Of a DNA stretch of 5,312 nucleotides, positions 1-5,152 are shown piece by piece. This stretch comes from JADMII01 sp036278595 (GTDB lineage: Bacteria > Chloroflexota > Dehalococcoidia > DSTF01 > JACRBR01). A program made the translations under genes and the position numbers. The notes below the pieces were generated by a model. It made no database searches. It saw only the letters and a list, made by a program, of their open reading frames with translations, and was not told where the DNA came from. Position 1 is the stretch's first letter. Each line of letters starts with the position of its first letter. The stretch lies in the NCBI GenBank assembly GCA_036278595.1, contig DASUKS010000273.1, forward strand, positions 1-5,312, given 5' to 3'.

Positions 1-16
1 CGCGCGAGGCGTCGAG

Positions 17-46
17 TTGACAGGATATTGATGGCGCCGATATACT
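17..46 (+). promoter_or_regulatory. sigma-70-type promoter of the ilv operon
   Basis: A perfect -35 box TTGACA (17-22) and a -10 box TATACT (41-46, 5 of 6 matches to TATAAT) are separated by 18 nt. Transcription should start near 52-55, just before Stem I of the T-box leader, where a promoter for that leader is expected. Only 16 nt of upstream sequence is visible, so any operator or UP element further upstream cannot be judged. Confidence 0.8.
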
Positions 47-231
47 CCCGCGCGTATACAGGCGTTGAAGCGCGGCAGTAGGTTCGTACGCGCCTCCTAG
101 CGAGCCGGTGATGGTGCGAGACCGGCAGGCAGGCGAGCCGAACTCAGCGCGGAGCCGCCGGGGCGAATCTCAGTAGTCCCGGCCGGGTCGCGACCGTTAT
201 TCCGCTCCGAGAGCCCGCTTCGGCGGGAAGA

Positions 232-262
232 AGGGTGGCACCGCGGGCCATGACCCGTCCCT
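232..262 (+). promoter_or_regulatory. T-box core and antiterminator helix
   Basis: AGGGTGGCACCGCG (232-245) matches the T-box consensus exactly. AGGG (232-235) can pair with CCCT (259-262). GCGGG (243-247) can pair with CCCGT (254-258). The TGGCACC bulge (236-242) is left to bind the tRNA acceptor end. The 3' arm 254-262 overlaps the 5' arm of the terminator, so the two structures are mutually exclusive. The variable bulge base (239) is C, which would pair with a G discriminator base rather than the A73 expected of tRNA-Leu. Confidence 0.93.
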
Positions 263-279
263 TTGTGGGCGGGTTTTTT
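253..279 (+). terminator. intrinsic terminator of the T-box leader
   Basis: An 8-bp GC-rich stem (253-260 with 267-274, one G-T wobble) closes a 6-nt loop and is followed directly by a six-T run (274-279). It lies immediately after the T-box core and shares bases with the antiterminator. It should therefore be the default off structure when tRNA-Leu is charged. Confidence 0.93.
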
Positions 280-543
280 GATCCCCGGCGTCAGAGGATC
301 GTATGCGGACGAACGTGTCCAGCCACGCAGTCTCCCCACTGGAGGTCACTCCGGCCTCGGTGCGCCGCTCCACGCGGACGCGCCGCGGCCGCGCCGTAGC
401 CTCCGCGCGCCTCGTGCCGACCGCCGGCCTGCGCGCGCTCCTCCTTATTTGACGGCTCCCGGCCGCCTTTGCGCGCGCAGGGGAGCGAATCCATCGAACG
501 GGACGAAACGCCCGGAGCTCCGGGCGCGACCAGGAGCAACGAC
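280..543 (+). other. leader between the T-box terminator and ilvB; no gene seen
   Basis: This 264-nt GC-rich stretch holds nothing I can assign. A frame open from a TTG at 263 ends at 547 as an ATGA overlap with the ilvB start. Its only start lies in the terminator loop and its product is Arg/Pro/Ala-rich low-complexity sequence, so it is not called. No second riboswitch, terminator or credible promoter is apparent. Its last 12 nt contain the ilvB ribosome-binding site. Confidence 0.6.
532..536 (+). promoter_or_regulatory. ribosome-binding site that fixes the ilvB start
   Basis: AGGAG sits 7 nt upstream of the ATG at 544. This favours that ATG over the in-frame TTG at 469, which would add 25 low-complexity residues absent from typical IlvB proteins. 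Confidence 0.85.
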
Positions 544-2244
544 ATGACAAGACTGAACGGCGCCGAGATCATCATGGAGTCTCTCCGCAAGGAGGGCGTC
601 GAGATCATCTTCGGCTACCCCGGCGGCGCCAACCTGCCGATGTACGACGCCCTGCACAAATACCCGGACATCCGCCACGTGCTCGTGCGGCACGAGCAGG
701 CGGCCTCGCACGCGGCCGACGCCTACGCGCGGATCACCGGCAATGCCGGCGTGTGCTGGGCGACCTCCGGCCCCGGGGCGACGAACCTCGTGACGGGCAT
801 CGCGAACGCGTGGATGGACAGCGTGCCGCTGGTGTGCATCACGGGGCAGGTGGTCTCGTGGCTGCTCGGCCGCGACGGCTTCCAGGAAGCGGACATCACC
901 GGCATCACGATCCCGATCACGAAGCACAACCGCCTGGTGCTCGACGTCGAGGACATCGCGCCGGCGATCGCGGAGGCGTTTCACATCGCGACGACGGGGC
1001 GGCCTGGGCCGGTGCTGATCGATATCCCGCGCGACGTGCAGCAGGCGATGGCGGAGTTCGAGTACCCGGAACGCGTGGACCTGCCGGGCTACCAGCCGAC
1101 GACGGTGGGGCACGGCCAGCAGGTGAAGAAGGCGGCGCAACTCGTCGCCGAGTCGGAGCGGCCGCTGATCCTCGCCGGGCACGGTGTGGTGATCTCGCGC
1201 GCGGCCGAGGTGCTGCAGGAGGTCGCCGAGAAGGCGCAGATCCCGGTGATCACGACGCTGCTGGGGCTCGGCGGCTTCCCCGGAACGCACGAGCTGTACC
1301 AGGGCATGCCGGGAATGCACGGGATGTACTGGAACAACATCGCGATCCAGGAATCCGACCTGATCATCGCCGCCGGCATGCGGTTCGATGACCGCGTGAC
1401 CGGCTCGCTGAAGGACTTCGCACCGCACGCAAAGATCATCCACATCGACGTCGACCCGGCGGAGATCGGCAAGAACGTGAAGACGATGGTGCCGATCGTC
1501 GGCGATGTGAAGAACGTGCTGCAGCAGCTGCTGCCGAACCTCCAGCCGGCGCGCCACGACGCGTGGCGTCAGCGGCTCGCCGACCTGCGGCGCGAGCACC
1601 CGTCGATCGCGATCCCGGACACCGACCGCATCCTGCCGCAGTACGTGATCAAGAAGATCTACGAGCTGTCGGGACCGAAGGCCTACTACGCGACCGGCGT
1701 CGGCCAGCACCAGATGTGGGCGGCGCAGTACTTCTGGAGCGACAACCCGTACTCGTTCGTGACGTCGGGCGGGCTCGGGACGATGGGCTTCGAGGTGCCG
1801 GCGGCGATCGGCGTGCAGTTCGCGCGGCCGCACGACACGGTGTGGGCGATCTGCGGCGATGGCGGCTTCCAGATGACGATGGAAGAGCTGGCGCTGTGCA
1901 CGGAGTACGAGCTGCCGATCAAGTTCGCGATCATCAACAACAACTACCTGGGGATGGTGCGGCAGTGGCAGGACACCTTCTACGCGGGCAATAAGCAGTC
2001 CGTGCGGATGTTCCAGCCCGACTTCGTCAAGCTGGCGGAGTCGATGGGGATCACGGGCATGCGCGTCAGCGACAAGGCCATGGTCGAGTCGTCGATCGAG
2101 GCAGCGCTGCGGCACCCGGGCGCCGTGCTGCTCGACTTCCAGGTGGAGGACGTCGAGGATTGCTACCCGATGATGCCGCCGGGCGTCAGCCTGTCGGACA
2201 CGATCGATCAGCCGCAGGTGCGGCAGCGGGAGATGGTGCGATGA
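544..2244 (+). CDS. ilvB: acetolactate (acetohydroxyacid) synthase, large catalytic subunit
   Basis: This 566-residue, full-length ThDP-dependent enzyme condenses two pyruvates to 2-acetolactate, or pyruvate with 2-ketobutyrate to 2-aceto-2-hydroxybutyrate. It is the first common BCAA step and is cytosolic. The N-terminal pyrimidine-binding domain has FGYPGG (23-28) and the ThDP-activating glutamate E51 in RHEQAASHAADAYAR. The central FAD/DHAP-like domain spans roughly 190-350 and includes GMRFDDRVTG. The C-terminal pyrophosphate domain has GDGGF (438-442) and NNN (465-467), the Mg-ThDP motif, followed by RQWQ with W475, a conserved active-site-channel tryptophan. The position after GQV, often Pro in the family, is Val104, and the usual GTDAFQE reads GRDGFQE. 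The start is set by AGGAG 7 nt upstream; the stop overlaps ilvN as ATGA, implying translational coupling with its regulatory subunit. Expression should depend on the T-box. Confidence 0.97.
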   Translation: MTRLNGAEIIMESLRKEGVEIIFGYPGGANLPMYDALHKYPDIRHVLVRHEQAASHAADAYARITGNAGVCWATSGPGATNLVTGIANAWMDSVPLVCITGQVVSWLLGRDGFQEADITGITIPITKHNRLVLDVEDIAPAIAEAFHIATTGRPGPVLIDIPRDVQQAMAEFEYPERVDLPGYQPTTVGHGQQVKKAAQLVAESERPLILAGHGVVISRAAEVLQEVAEKAQIPVITTLLGLGGFPGTHELYQGMPGMHGMYWNNIAIQESDLIIAAGMRFDDRVTGSLKDFAPHAKIIHIDVDPAEIGKNVKTMVPIVGDVKNVLQQLLPNLQPARHDAWRQRLADLRREHPSIAIPDTDRILPQYVIKKIYELSGPKAYYATGVGQHQMWAAQYFWSDNPYSFVTSGGLGTMGFEVPAAIGVQFARPHDTVWAICGDGGFQMTMEELALCTEYELPIKFAIINNNYLGMVRQWQDTFYAGNKQSVRMFQPDFVKLAESMGITGMRVSDKAMVESSIEAALRHPGAVLLDFQVEDVEDCYPMMPPGVSLSDTIDQPQVRQREMVR

Positions 2245-2816
2245 GCGGAAGACTACACACGATCGTCGCGCTGGTGCAGAACCGGCCCGGCGTGCTCAAC
2301 AAGATCGCAAGCAAGTGGCGCCAGCGCGCATTCAACATCGAGAGCCTGACGGTCGGCCCGAGCGAGATCGACGGCCTGTCGCGGATGACCTTCACGGTCG
2401 ACGGCGCGGCGCACGACATCGAGCAGGTGACGAAGCAGCTCTACAAGGTGATCGAGGTGGTGAAGATCAGCGACGTCACTGACCAAGGGACGATCGCGCG
2501 CGAGCTGGCGATGATCAAGGTCGCGGCGACGAAGGACAGCCGGAGCGCGATCATCGAGATCGTGGACGTGTTCCGGGCGAAAGTCGTCGATGTCTCGCCG
2601 GACTCGCTGGTGATCGAGACGACGGGCACGGAGGAGAAGATCGACGCCATCGTCGCCATGCTGACGCCGTTCGGGCTGAAGGAGCTCGTGCGGACGGGGC
2701 GCGTCGCGATGGTGCGCGGCGGCACGTCGACGGTCGTCGCGCCGCAGGCGAACGGCGCCGGCAAGCACTACCGGTCGGCCGGCGAAGGCAAGCCGAAGGT
2801 CGGGAGCCTGATCTAG
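2241..2816 (+). CDS. ilvN: acetolactate synthase small (regulatory) subunit
   Basis: This 191-residue subunit activates IlvB and, in the family, carries valine feedback inhibition. The N-terminal ACT domain (about 5-78) begins HTIVALVQNRPGVLNKIA and includes FNIESLTVG (31-39), the characteristic ligand-binding region. The C-terminal ACT-like half (about 88-160) begins AMIKVAA and ends at RTGRVAMVRG. About 30 further residues (161-191) are Gly/Ala/Lys-rich and extend beyond the typical 160-170-residue IlvN/IlvH. GGGAG (2228-2232) lies 8 nt before the ATG, inside the ilvB end. The last base of its TAG is the first base of the next gene's GTG. The usual symbol is ilvN (ilvH in enterobacterial isozyme III). 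Confidence 0.96.
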   Translation: MSGRLHTIVALVQNRPGVLNKIASKWRQRAFNIESLTVGPSEIDGLSRMTFTVDGAAHDIEQVTKQLYKVIEVVKISDVTDQGTIARELAMIKVAATKDSRSAIIEIVDVFRAKVVDVSPDSLVIETTGTEEKIDAIVAMLTPFGLKELVRTGRVAMVRGGTSTVVAPQANGAGKHYRSAGEGKPKVGSLI

Positions 2817-3691
2817 TGTCGAACGCGACTGGTTTACGCGCGTTGGTGGAGCAGGCGCTCCCGTTGAATCGTAAGGAGCGGTTCTACACAGGAACCGTTC
2901 TGCCGATGATCGTGTGCCGCGATAACTTCCGTTACTTCGGGCGATTCGCTTCGCTGATCCCAGGCTGCGAGAACCTGGCGATCGTTGGGGAACCGGAACG
3001 AACGACAATTGAGTTCTTCACGGAGTACAGCTTCCGGGAATCATTGAGCGAACTCTCGCGCCGCCGGTTCGTTGACATTCCGGTGACGAAGGAGACGCCC
3101 GACGTTGTCGCTCTGATCTCGGGTTCGACACCGGTTCTGCTCGCCGTCGAAGCCAAGATGTACAGCGCGACCACGGCAGCGAAGCTCAGACAACAAATGC
3201 GTCAGCAGACACCCATGTTGCGCTGCATGGCCGCCGGACTCGGGATCGATTGTGTCGTGCATTGCTGCCTGGTACCGCAGCGGCTCGCCGACCGACTCGG
3301 TGAATTCGAGTTCCCCGTTGTGGCCTGGGAGCAGGTGCTGTCGGCGTTCGCAGATTTTCGGGATGACTACTTCGTCGAAGTGCTGCGCATCGCACTCGAG
3401 TCGTATGACGATCTCGCTGCGGTTCCCACTCAATGGGGCACGAACTGCGAACAATACGAGTCTGGGGCCCGCATCTACGAGGACTTCAAGCATGGGAAAT
3501 GCAGGTGGACCATGATGGGCCGGAAGTGGGGTGGCCTGAACGGTAGGCCACTCATGGAAGACATCGCGTCCGGTGCCTGGCGCGACTGGCCATATGAGGT
3601 TCACTCCCGCAAAGAACCATCGACCGGGAACTGGTTCCCGATAGCAGCCTGGGTCGGGCTGATCGACCGTGCGCTTGGGAAGGCGACATAG
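2816..3691 (+). CDS. PD-(D/E)XK nuclease-like protein inserted between ilvN and ilvC
   Basis: I do not recognise the family of this 291-residue protein by name. Residues about 65-155 fit the PD-(D/E)XK nuclease core: a helix with E70 (FFTEYSF), a strand with P95-D96 (TPDVVALI), a strand ending in E112-A113-K114 (VLLAVEAKMY), a Gln-rich helix (KLRQQMRQQ, 123-131) and another strand (CVVHCCLVP). This matches the D...ExK metal-binding layout, so nuclease activity is plausible but unproven. The N-terminal 60 residues and an aromatic-rich C-terminal part (about 205-285, WTMMGRKWGG and GNWFPIAAW) may bind DNA or another partner. No signal peptide or membrane helix is seen. The GTG start overlaps the ilvN stop by one base and has GGGAG (2802-2806) 9 nt upstream. 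The stop abuts the ilvC ATG. GC is visibly lower than in the neighbours (35-37 of 60 in three hand-counted blocks, against 39-47 of 60 in ilvB/ilvC blocks), with more ATT, GTT, TCG and CAA codons. This points to horizontal acquisition. A defence or restriction role is a guess. Confidence 0.8.
   Translation: MSNATGLRALVEQALPLNRKERFYTGTVLPMIVCRDNFRYFGRFASLIPGCENLAIVGEPERTTIEFFTEYSFRESLSELSRRRFVDIPVTKETPDVVALISGSTPVLLAVEAKMYSATTAAKLRQQMRQQTPMLRCMAAGLGIDCVVHCCLVPQRLADRLGEFEFPVVAWEQVLSAFADFRDDYFVEVLRIALESYDDLAAVPTQWGTNCEQYESGARIYEDFKHGKCRWTMMGRKWGGLNGRPLMEDIASGAWRDWPYEVHSRKEPSTGNWFPIAAWVGLIDRALGKAT
3677..3683 (+). promoter_or_regulatory. ilvC ribosome-binding site inside the inserted gene
   Basis: GGGAAGG ends 8 nt before the ilvC ATG and lies in the last codons of the nuclease-like gene. 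The insert therefore supplies ilvC with its own Shine-Dalgarno sequence. Without the insert, GGGAG at 2802-2806 would sit 10 nt before the ilvC ATG and could have served the same purpose. Confidence 0.65.
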
Positions 3692-4690
3692 ATGCCGGAG
3701 ATGTACTACGACAAGGACGCCGACCTCGGCCTGCTGAAGGGCAAGACGATCGGCGTGGTGGGGTTCGGGAGCCAGGGGCACGCGCACGCGCTGAACCTGA
3801 AGGACAGCGGGTGCGACGTCGTCGTCGGGCTCTACCCGGGCTCGAAATCCTGGAAGGCGGTCGAGGAGTCCGGCCTGCGCGTCGGCAGCGTGCGGGAGGT
3901 CGCCGAGCAGGCGGACATCCTGATGATGCTGGTGCCGGACCAGGTCGCGAAGCAGGTGTACGAGCAGCACGTCGCGGATGGGCTGAAGGCCGGCAACATG
4001 CTGATGTGGGCGCACGGCTTTAACGTGCACTACGGACAGGTGCAGACGCCGGACGACATCGACGTGACGATGGTGGCGCCGAAGGGCCCCGGCCACCTGG
4101 TGAGGCGCGTGTACACGGAGGGCGGCGGCGTGCCGGCGCTCTTCGCGGTGCACCAGAACGCGACCGAGCAGGCGCGGCAGGTGGCGCTGGCGTACGCGAA
4201 GGGCATCGGCGCGACGCGCGGCGGCGTGCTGGAGACGACGTTCAAGGAAGAGACGGAGACGGACCTCTTCGGCGAGCAGTCGGTGCTGTGTGGCGGCGTG
4301 ACGTCGCTGATCAAGAACGCGTTCGAGACGCTCGTCGAGGCGGGCTACCAGCCGGAGCTGGCCTACTTCGAGTGCATGCACGAGCTAAAGCTCATTGTCG
4401 ACCTGATGTACGAGGGCGGCATGGGCTACATGCGCTACTCGATCAGCGAGACGGCGGAGTACGGCGACTACACGCGCGGTCCGGTGGTAGTGGATCAGCA
4501 CGTGAAGGACAAGATGCGCGGCGTGCTGAAGCAGATCCAGGACGGTACGTTCGCGCGCGAGTGGATCCTCGAGAACCAGGCCGGCCGGCCGAGCTTCAAC
4601 GCGCTTCGGCGCATGAACGAAGAACACCCGATCGAGCAGGTCGGCGCGGAGCTGCGCGGCATGATGACCTGGCTGAAGAAGAGCCGGTAG
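3692..4690 (+). CDS. ilvC: ketol-acid reductoisomerase, class I (short form)
   Basis: This 332-residue enzyme is full length for class I KARI. It converts 2-acetolactate or 2-aceto-2-hydroxybutyrate to the dihydroxy acids by Mg-dependent alkyl migration and NAD(P)H reduction. The N-terminal Rossmann domain has GFGSQG (24-29), cofactor loop GLYPGSKSW (46-54), catalytic H108 (WAHGF) and KGPGH (131-135). The C-terminal knotted helical domain supplies metal ligands D191 and E195 (DLFGEQ) and E227 and E231 (ECMHELKLIVDL), with S252 nearby (SISETAEYGDY) for substrate binding. All expected catalytic residues are visible. The loop position that is commonly Arg in family members (VGLR) is Tyr48, while S51 and S53, which commonly contact the 2'-phosphate of NADPH, are kept. 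The ATG follows the nuclease-like gene's TAG with no gap. It closes the tightly packed part of the operon; leuA lies 462 nt downstream. Confidence 0.97.
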   Translation: MPEMYYDKDADLGLLKGKTIGVVGFGSQGHAHALNLKDSGCDVVVGLYPGSKSWKAVEESGLRVGSVREVAEQADILMMLVPDQVAKQVYEQHVADGLKAGNMLMWAHGFNVHYGQVQTPDDIDVTMVAPKGPGHLVRRVYTEGGGVPALFAVHQNATEQARQVALAYAKGIGATRGGVLETTFKEETETDLFGEQSVLCGGVTSLIKNAFETLVEAGYQPELAYFECMHELKLIVDLMYEGGMGYMRYSISETAEYGDYTRGPVVVDQHVKDKMRGVLKQIQDGTFAREWILENQAGRPSFNALRRMNEEHPIEQVGAELRGMMTWLKKSR

Positions 4691-4696
4691 TCGGAA

Positions 4697-4730
4697 GTTG
4701 GATGTTGGAAGCTAGAGGTTGGATGTTCGA
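4697..4730 (+). repeat. short direct repeat just after ilvC
   Basis: GTTGGATGTTGGA (4697-4709) recurs as GTTGGATGTTCGA (4718-4730), 12 of 13 identical with a 21-nt period, starting 7 nt after the ilvC stop. It is a purine/T-rich, low-complexity patch unlike the surrounding GC-rich DNA. It resembles degenerate GTTGGA-type intergenic repeats, but two copies are too few to name a family, and no terminator follows. Confidence 0.55.
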
Positions 4731-4742
4731 GATCGAAGGTCC

Positions 4743-5030
4743 ATGGCGCTGCTGAACTCCGCCACCTGGACGTACGTCCCATTCTCATCGGCGCGACCGT
4801 GCAATGTCGTCGGCATGGCATGGCGGCGCGGCAAGTTATTGCCATGGCGGCGCAGGACTGATGGGCGGGACAGTAAGACGACGGACGGCGATGGCGAGAT
4901 GATGGTCCACCACTTCAGTGCCGGTACGGCGACAGACTGCGGCGTGTATATGTACAACGAGCCCCAACTGCGCACGGTGAAGACGAATTGGACCGTCACC
5001 GCCCACGCCGTGACGTGCCGGAAGTGCTGA
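4743..5030 (+). CDS. doubtful hypothetical ORF in the ilvC-leuA gap
   Basis: This 95-codon ORF is the longest open frame on the + strand in the gap and shows a G/C-biased third position, as real genes here do. Against it: the nearest purine-rich site (AAGG, 4736-4739) is only 3 nt from the ATG. The predicted product (starting MALLNSATWTYV, ending CRKC) shows no domain, signal peptide or family I recognise. It also contains an 11-bp direct repeat (CATGGCGGCGC at 4819-4829 and 4843-4853). An alternative TTG start at 4719 lies inside the upstream repeat. It could instead be a decayed gene or untranslated leader of leuA. Confidence 0.22.
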   Translation: MALLNSATWTYVPFSSARPCNVVGMAWRRGKLLPWRRRTDGRDSKTTDGDGEMMVHHFSAGTATDCGVYMYNEPQLRTVKTNWTVTAHAVTCRKC

Positions 5031-5040
5031 GAGCGAAGCG

Positions 5041-5139
5041 ATGACCCAGCGACTACCCCTTCGGCAAGGACTCACACTTCGCCGGCCCTCGACCGCGTGC
5101 GCGGTTGGAGGGCCGACGGCGAAGGACGTGATTCTCTGA
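5041..5139 (+). CDS. candidate leucine-sensing leader peptide upstream of leuA
   Basis: This 32-codon ORF has ATG at 5041 and TGA at 5137-5139, with GAGAG (5029-5033) 7 nt upstream as a modest ribosome-binding site. The start of the peptide reads MTQRLPLRQGLTLRR. Four of its first 13 codons are Leu (CTA, CTT, CTC, CTT at positions 5, 7, 11 and 13), with another CTC at codon 32. The ilv genes here mostly use CTG and CTC, so CTA and CTT stand out. The Leu codons run into the 5' arm of the 5069-5134 hairpin, and the stop lies one base before the leuA ribosome-binding site. This fits a ribosome-mediated attenuator or translational coupler responding to leucine. It is inferred from layout and could be chance. 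Confidence 0.42.
   Translation: MTQRLPLRQGLTLRRPSTACAVGGPTAKDVIL
5069..5134 (+). promoter_or_regulatory. long imperfect hairpin in the leuA leader
   Basis: The arms pair as 5077-5083/5118-5124 (CTTCGCC/GGCGAAG), 5084-5090/5108-5114 (GGCCCTC/GAGGGCC, after a GAC bulge) and 5092-5096/5101-5105 (ACCGC/GCGGT, loop GTGC). The stem extends outward through TCAC/GTGA (5072-5075/5128-5131). No T-run follows, so it is not an intrinsic terminator. It ends 7 nt before the GGAGG of leuA. CTTCGC (5077-5082) could instead pair with GCGAAG (5033-5038), which overlaps the upstream ORF's start region. Two competing structures are therefore possible. Confidence 0.7.
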
Positions 5140-5140
5140 C

Positions 5141-5145
5141 GGAGG
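5141..5145 (+). promoter_or_regulatory. leuA ribosome-binding site
   Basis: A perfect GGAGG lies 7 nt before the leuA ATG at 5153, one base after the stop of the candidate leader ORF. Confidence 0.85.
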
Positions 5146-5152
5146 ACCGAAG

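Larger units (their letters stand above)
66..279 (+). promoter_or_regulatory. T-box riboswitch leader, leucine (CUC) specifier, transcriptional type
   Basis: This untranslated leader senses uncharged tRNA and controls read-through into ilvB. Stem I: the lower helix 71-74/148-151 and upper helix 81-86/134-139 flank a specifier loop. In that loop AGTA (77-80) faces GAA (140-142), the usual S-turn pair. The next triplet is CTC (143-145), followed by A146, so the specifier codon is read as Leu CUC. The distal part has an AG-rich bulge (99-104) and a terminal hairpin, 105-109/121-125. Stem II is probably 157-163/177-183, whose loop again holds GAA and AGTA. Stem III is CCCGC-TTCG-GCGGG (214-227). 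The core and terminator follow at 232-279. The leader is complete; the stem boundaries are hand-drawn. Family knowledge: tRNA binding stabilises the antiterminator. Leucine starvation is therefore the inferred inducer, as is usual for ilv-leu T-boxes. Confidence 0.93.

Noticed and set aside
449..454. TTGACG as a -35 box for a second ilvB promoter
   Set aside because: No -10-like sequence at the right distance; the downstream bases are G/C-rich.
469..543. N-terminal extension of ilvB from a TTG at 469
   Set aside because: The added 25 residues are unlike IlvB N-termini, and a good AGGAG is correctly spaced before the ATG at 544.
263..547. Small + strand ORF ending in an ATGA overlap with ilvB
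   Set aside because: Its only start codon is a TTG in the terminator loop, it has no ribosome-binding site, and the product is compositionally biased with no family resemblance.
445..2115. Long minus-strand ORF (556 codons) opposite ilvB
   Set aside because: It is a GC-bias shadow of ilvB: His/Arg/Val/Leu-rich, with no recognisable motif. The + strand gene has full catalytic signatures.
3041..4381. 446-codon minus-strand ORF opposite the nuclease-like gene and ilvC
   Set aside because: Low-complexity Arg/His/Leu composition and no motif. It crosses the boundary of two well-supported + strand genes, so it is a shadow.
4945..4956. TATATGTAC as a -10 box of an internal leuA promoter
   Set aside because: No convincing -35 box 16-18 nt upstream, and the match is weak.
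5027..5060. CTGAGAG followed by GACCC, reminiscent of a TPP riboswitch
   Set aside because: The rest of the THI-box consensus (the GAACCTGAT segment and downstream GCG-AGGGA) is missing.
5069..5134. leuA-leader hairpin as an intrinsic terminator
   Set aside because: No T-run follows the stem; the next bases are a mixed sequence leading to the leuA ribosome-binding site.
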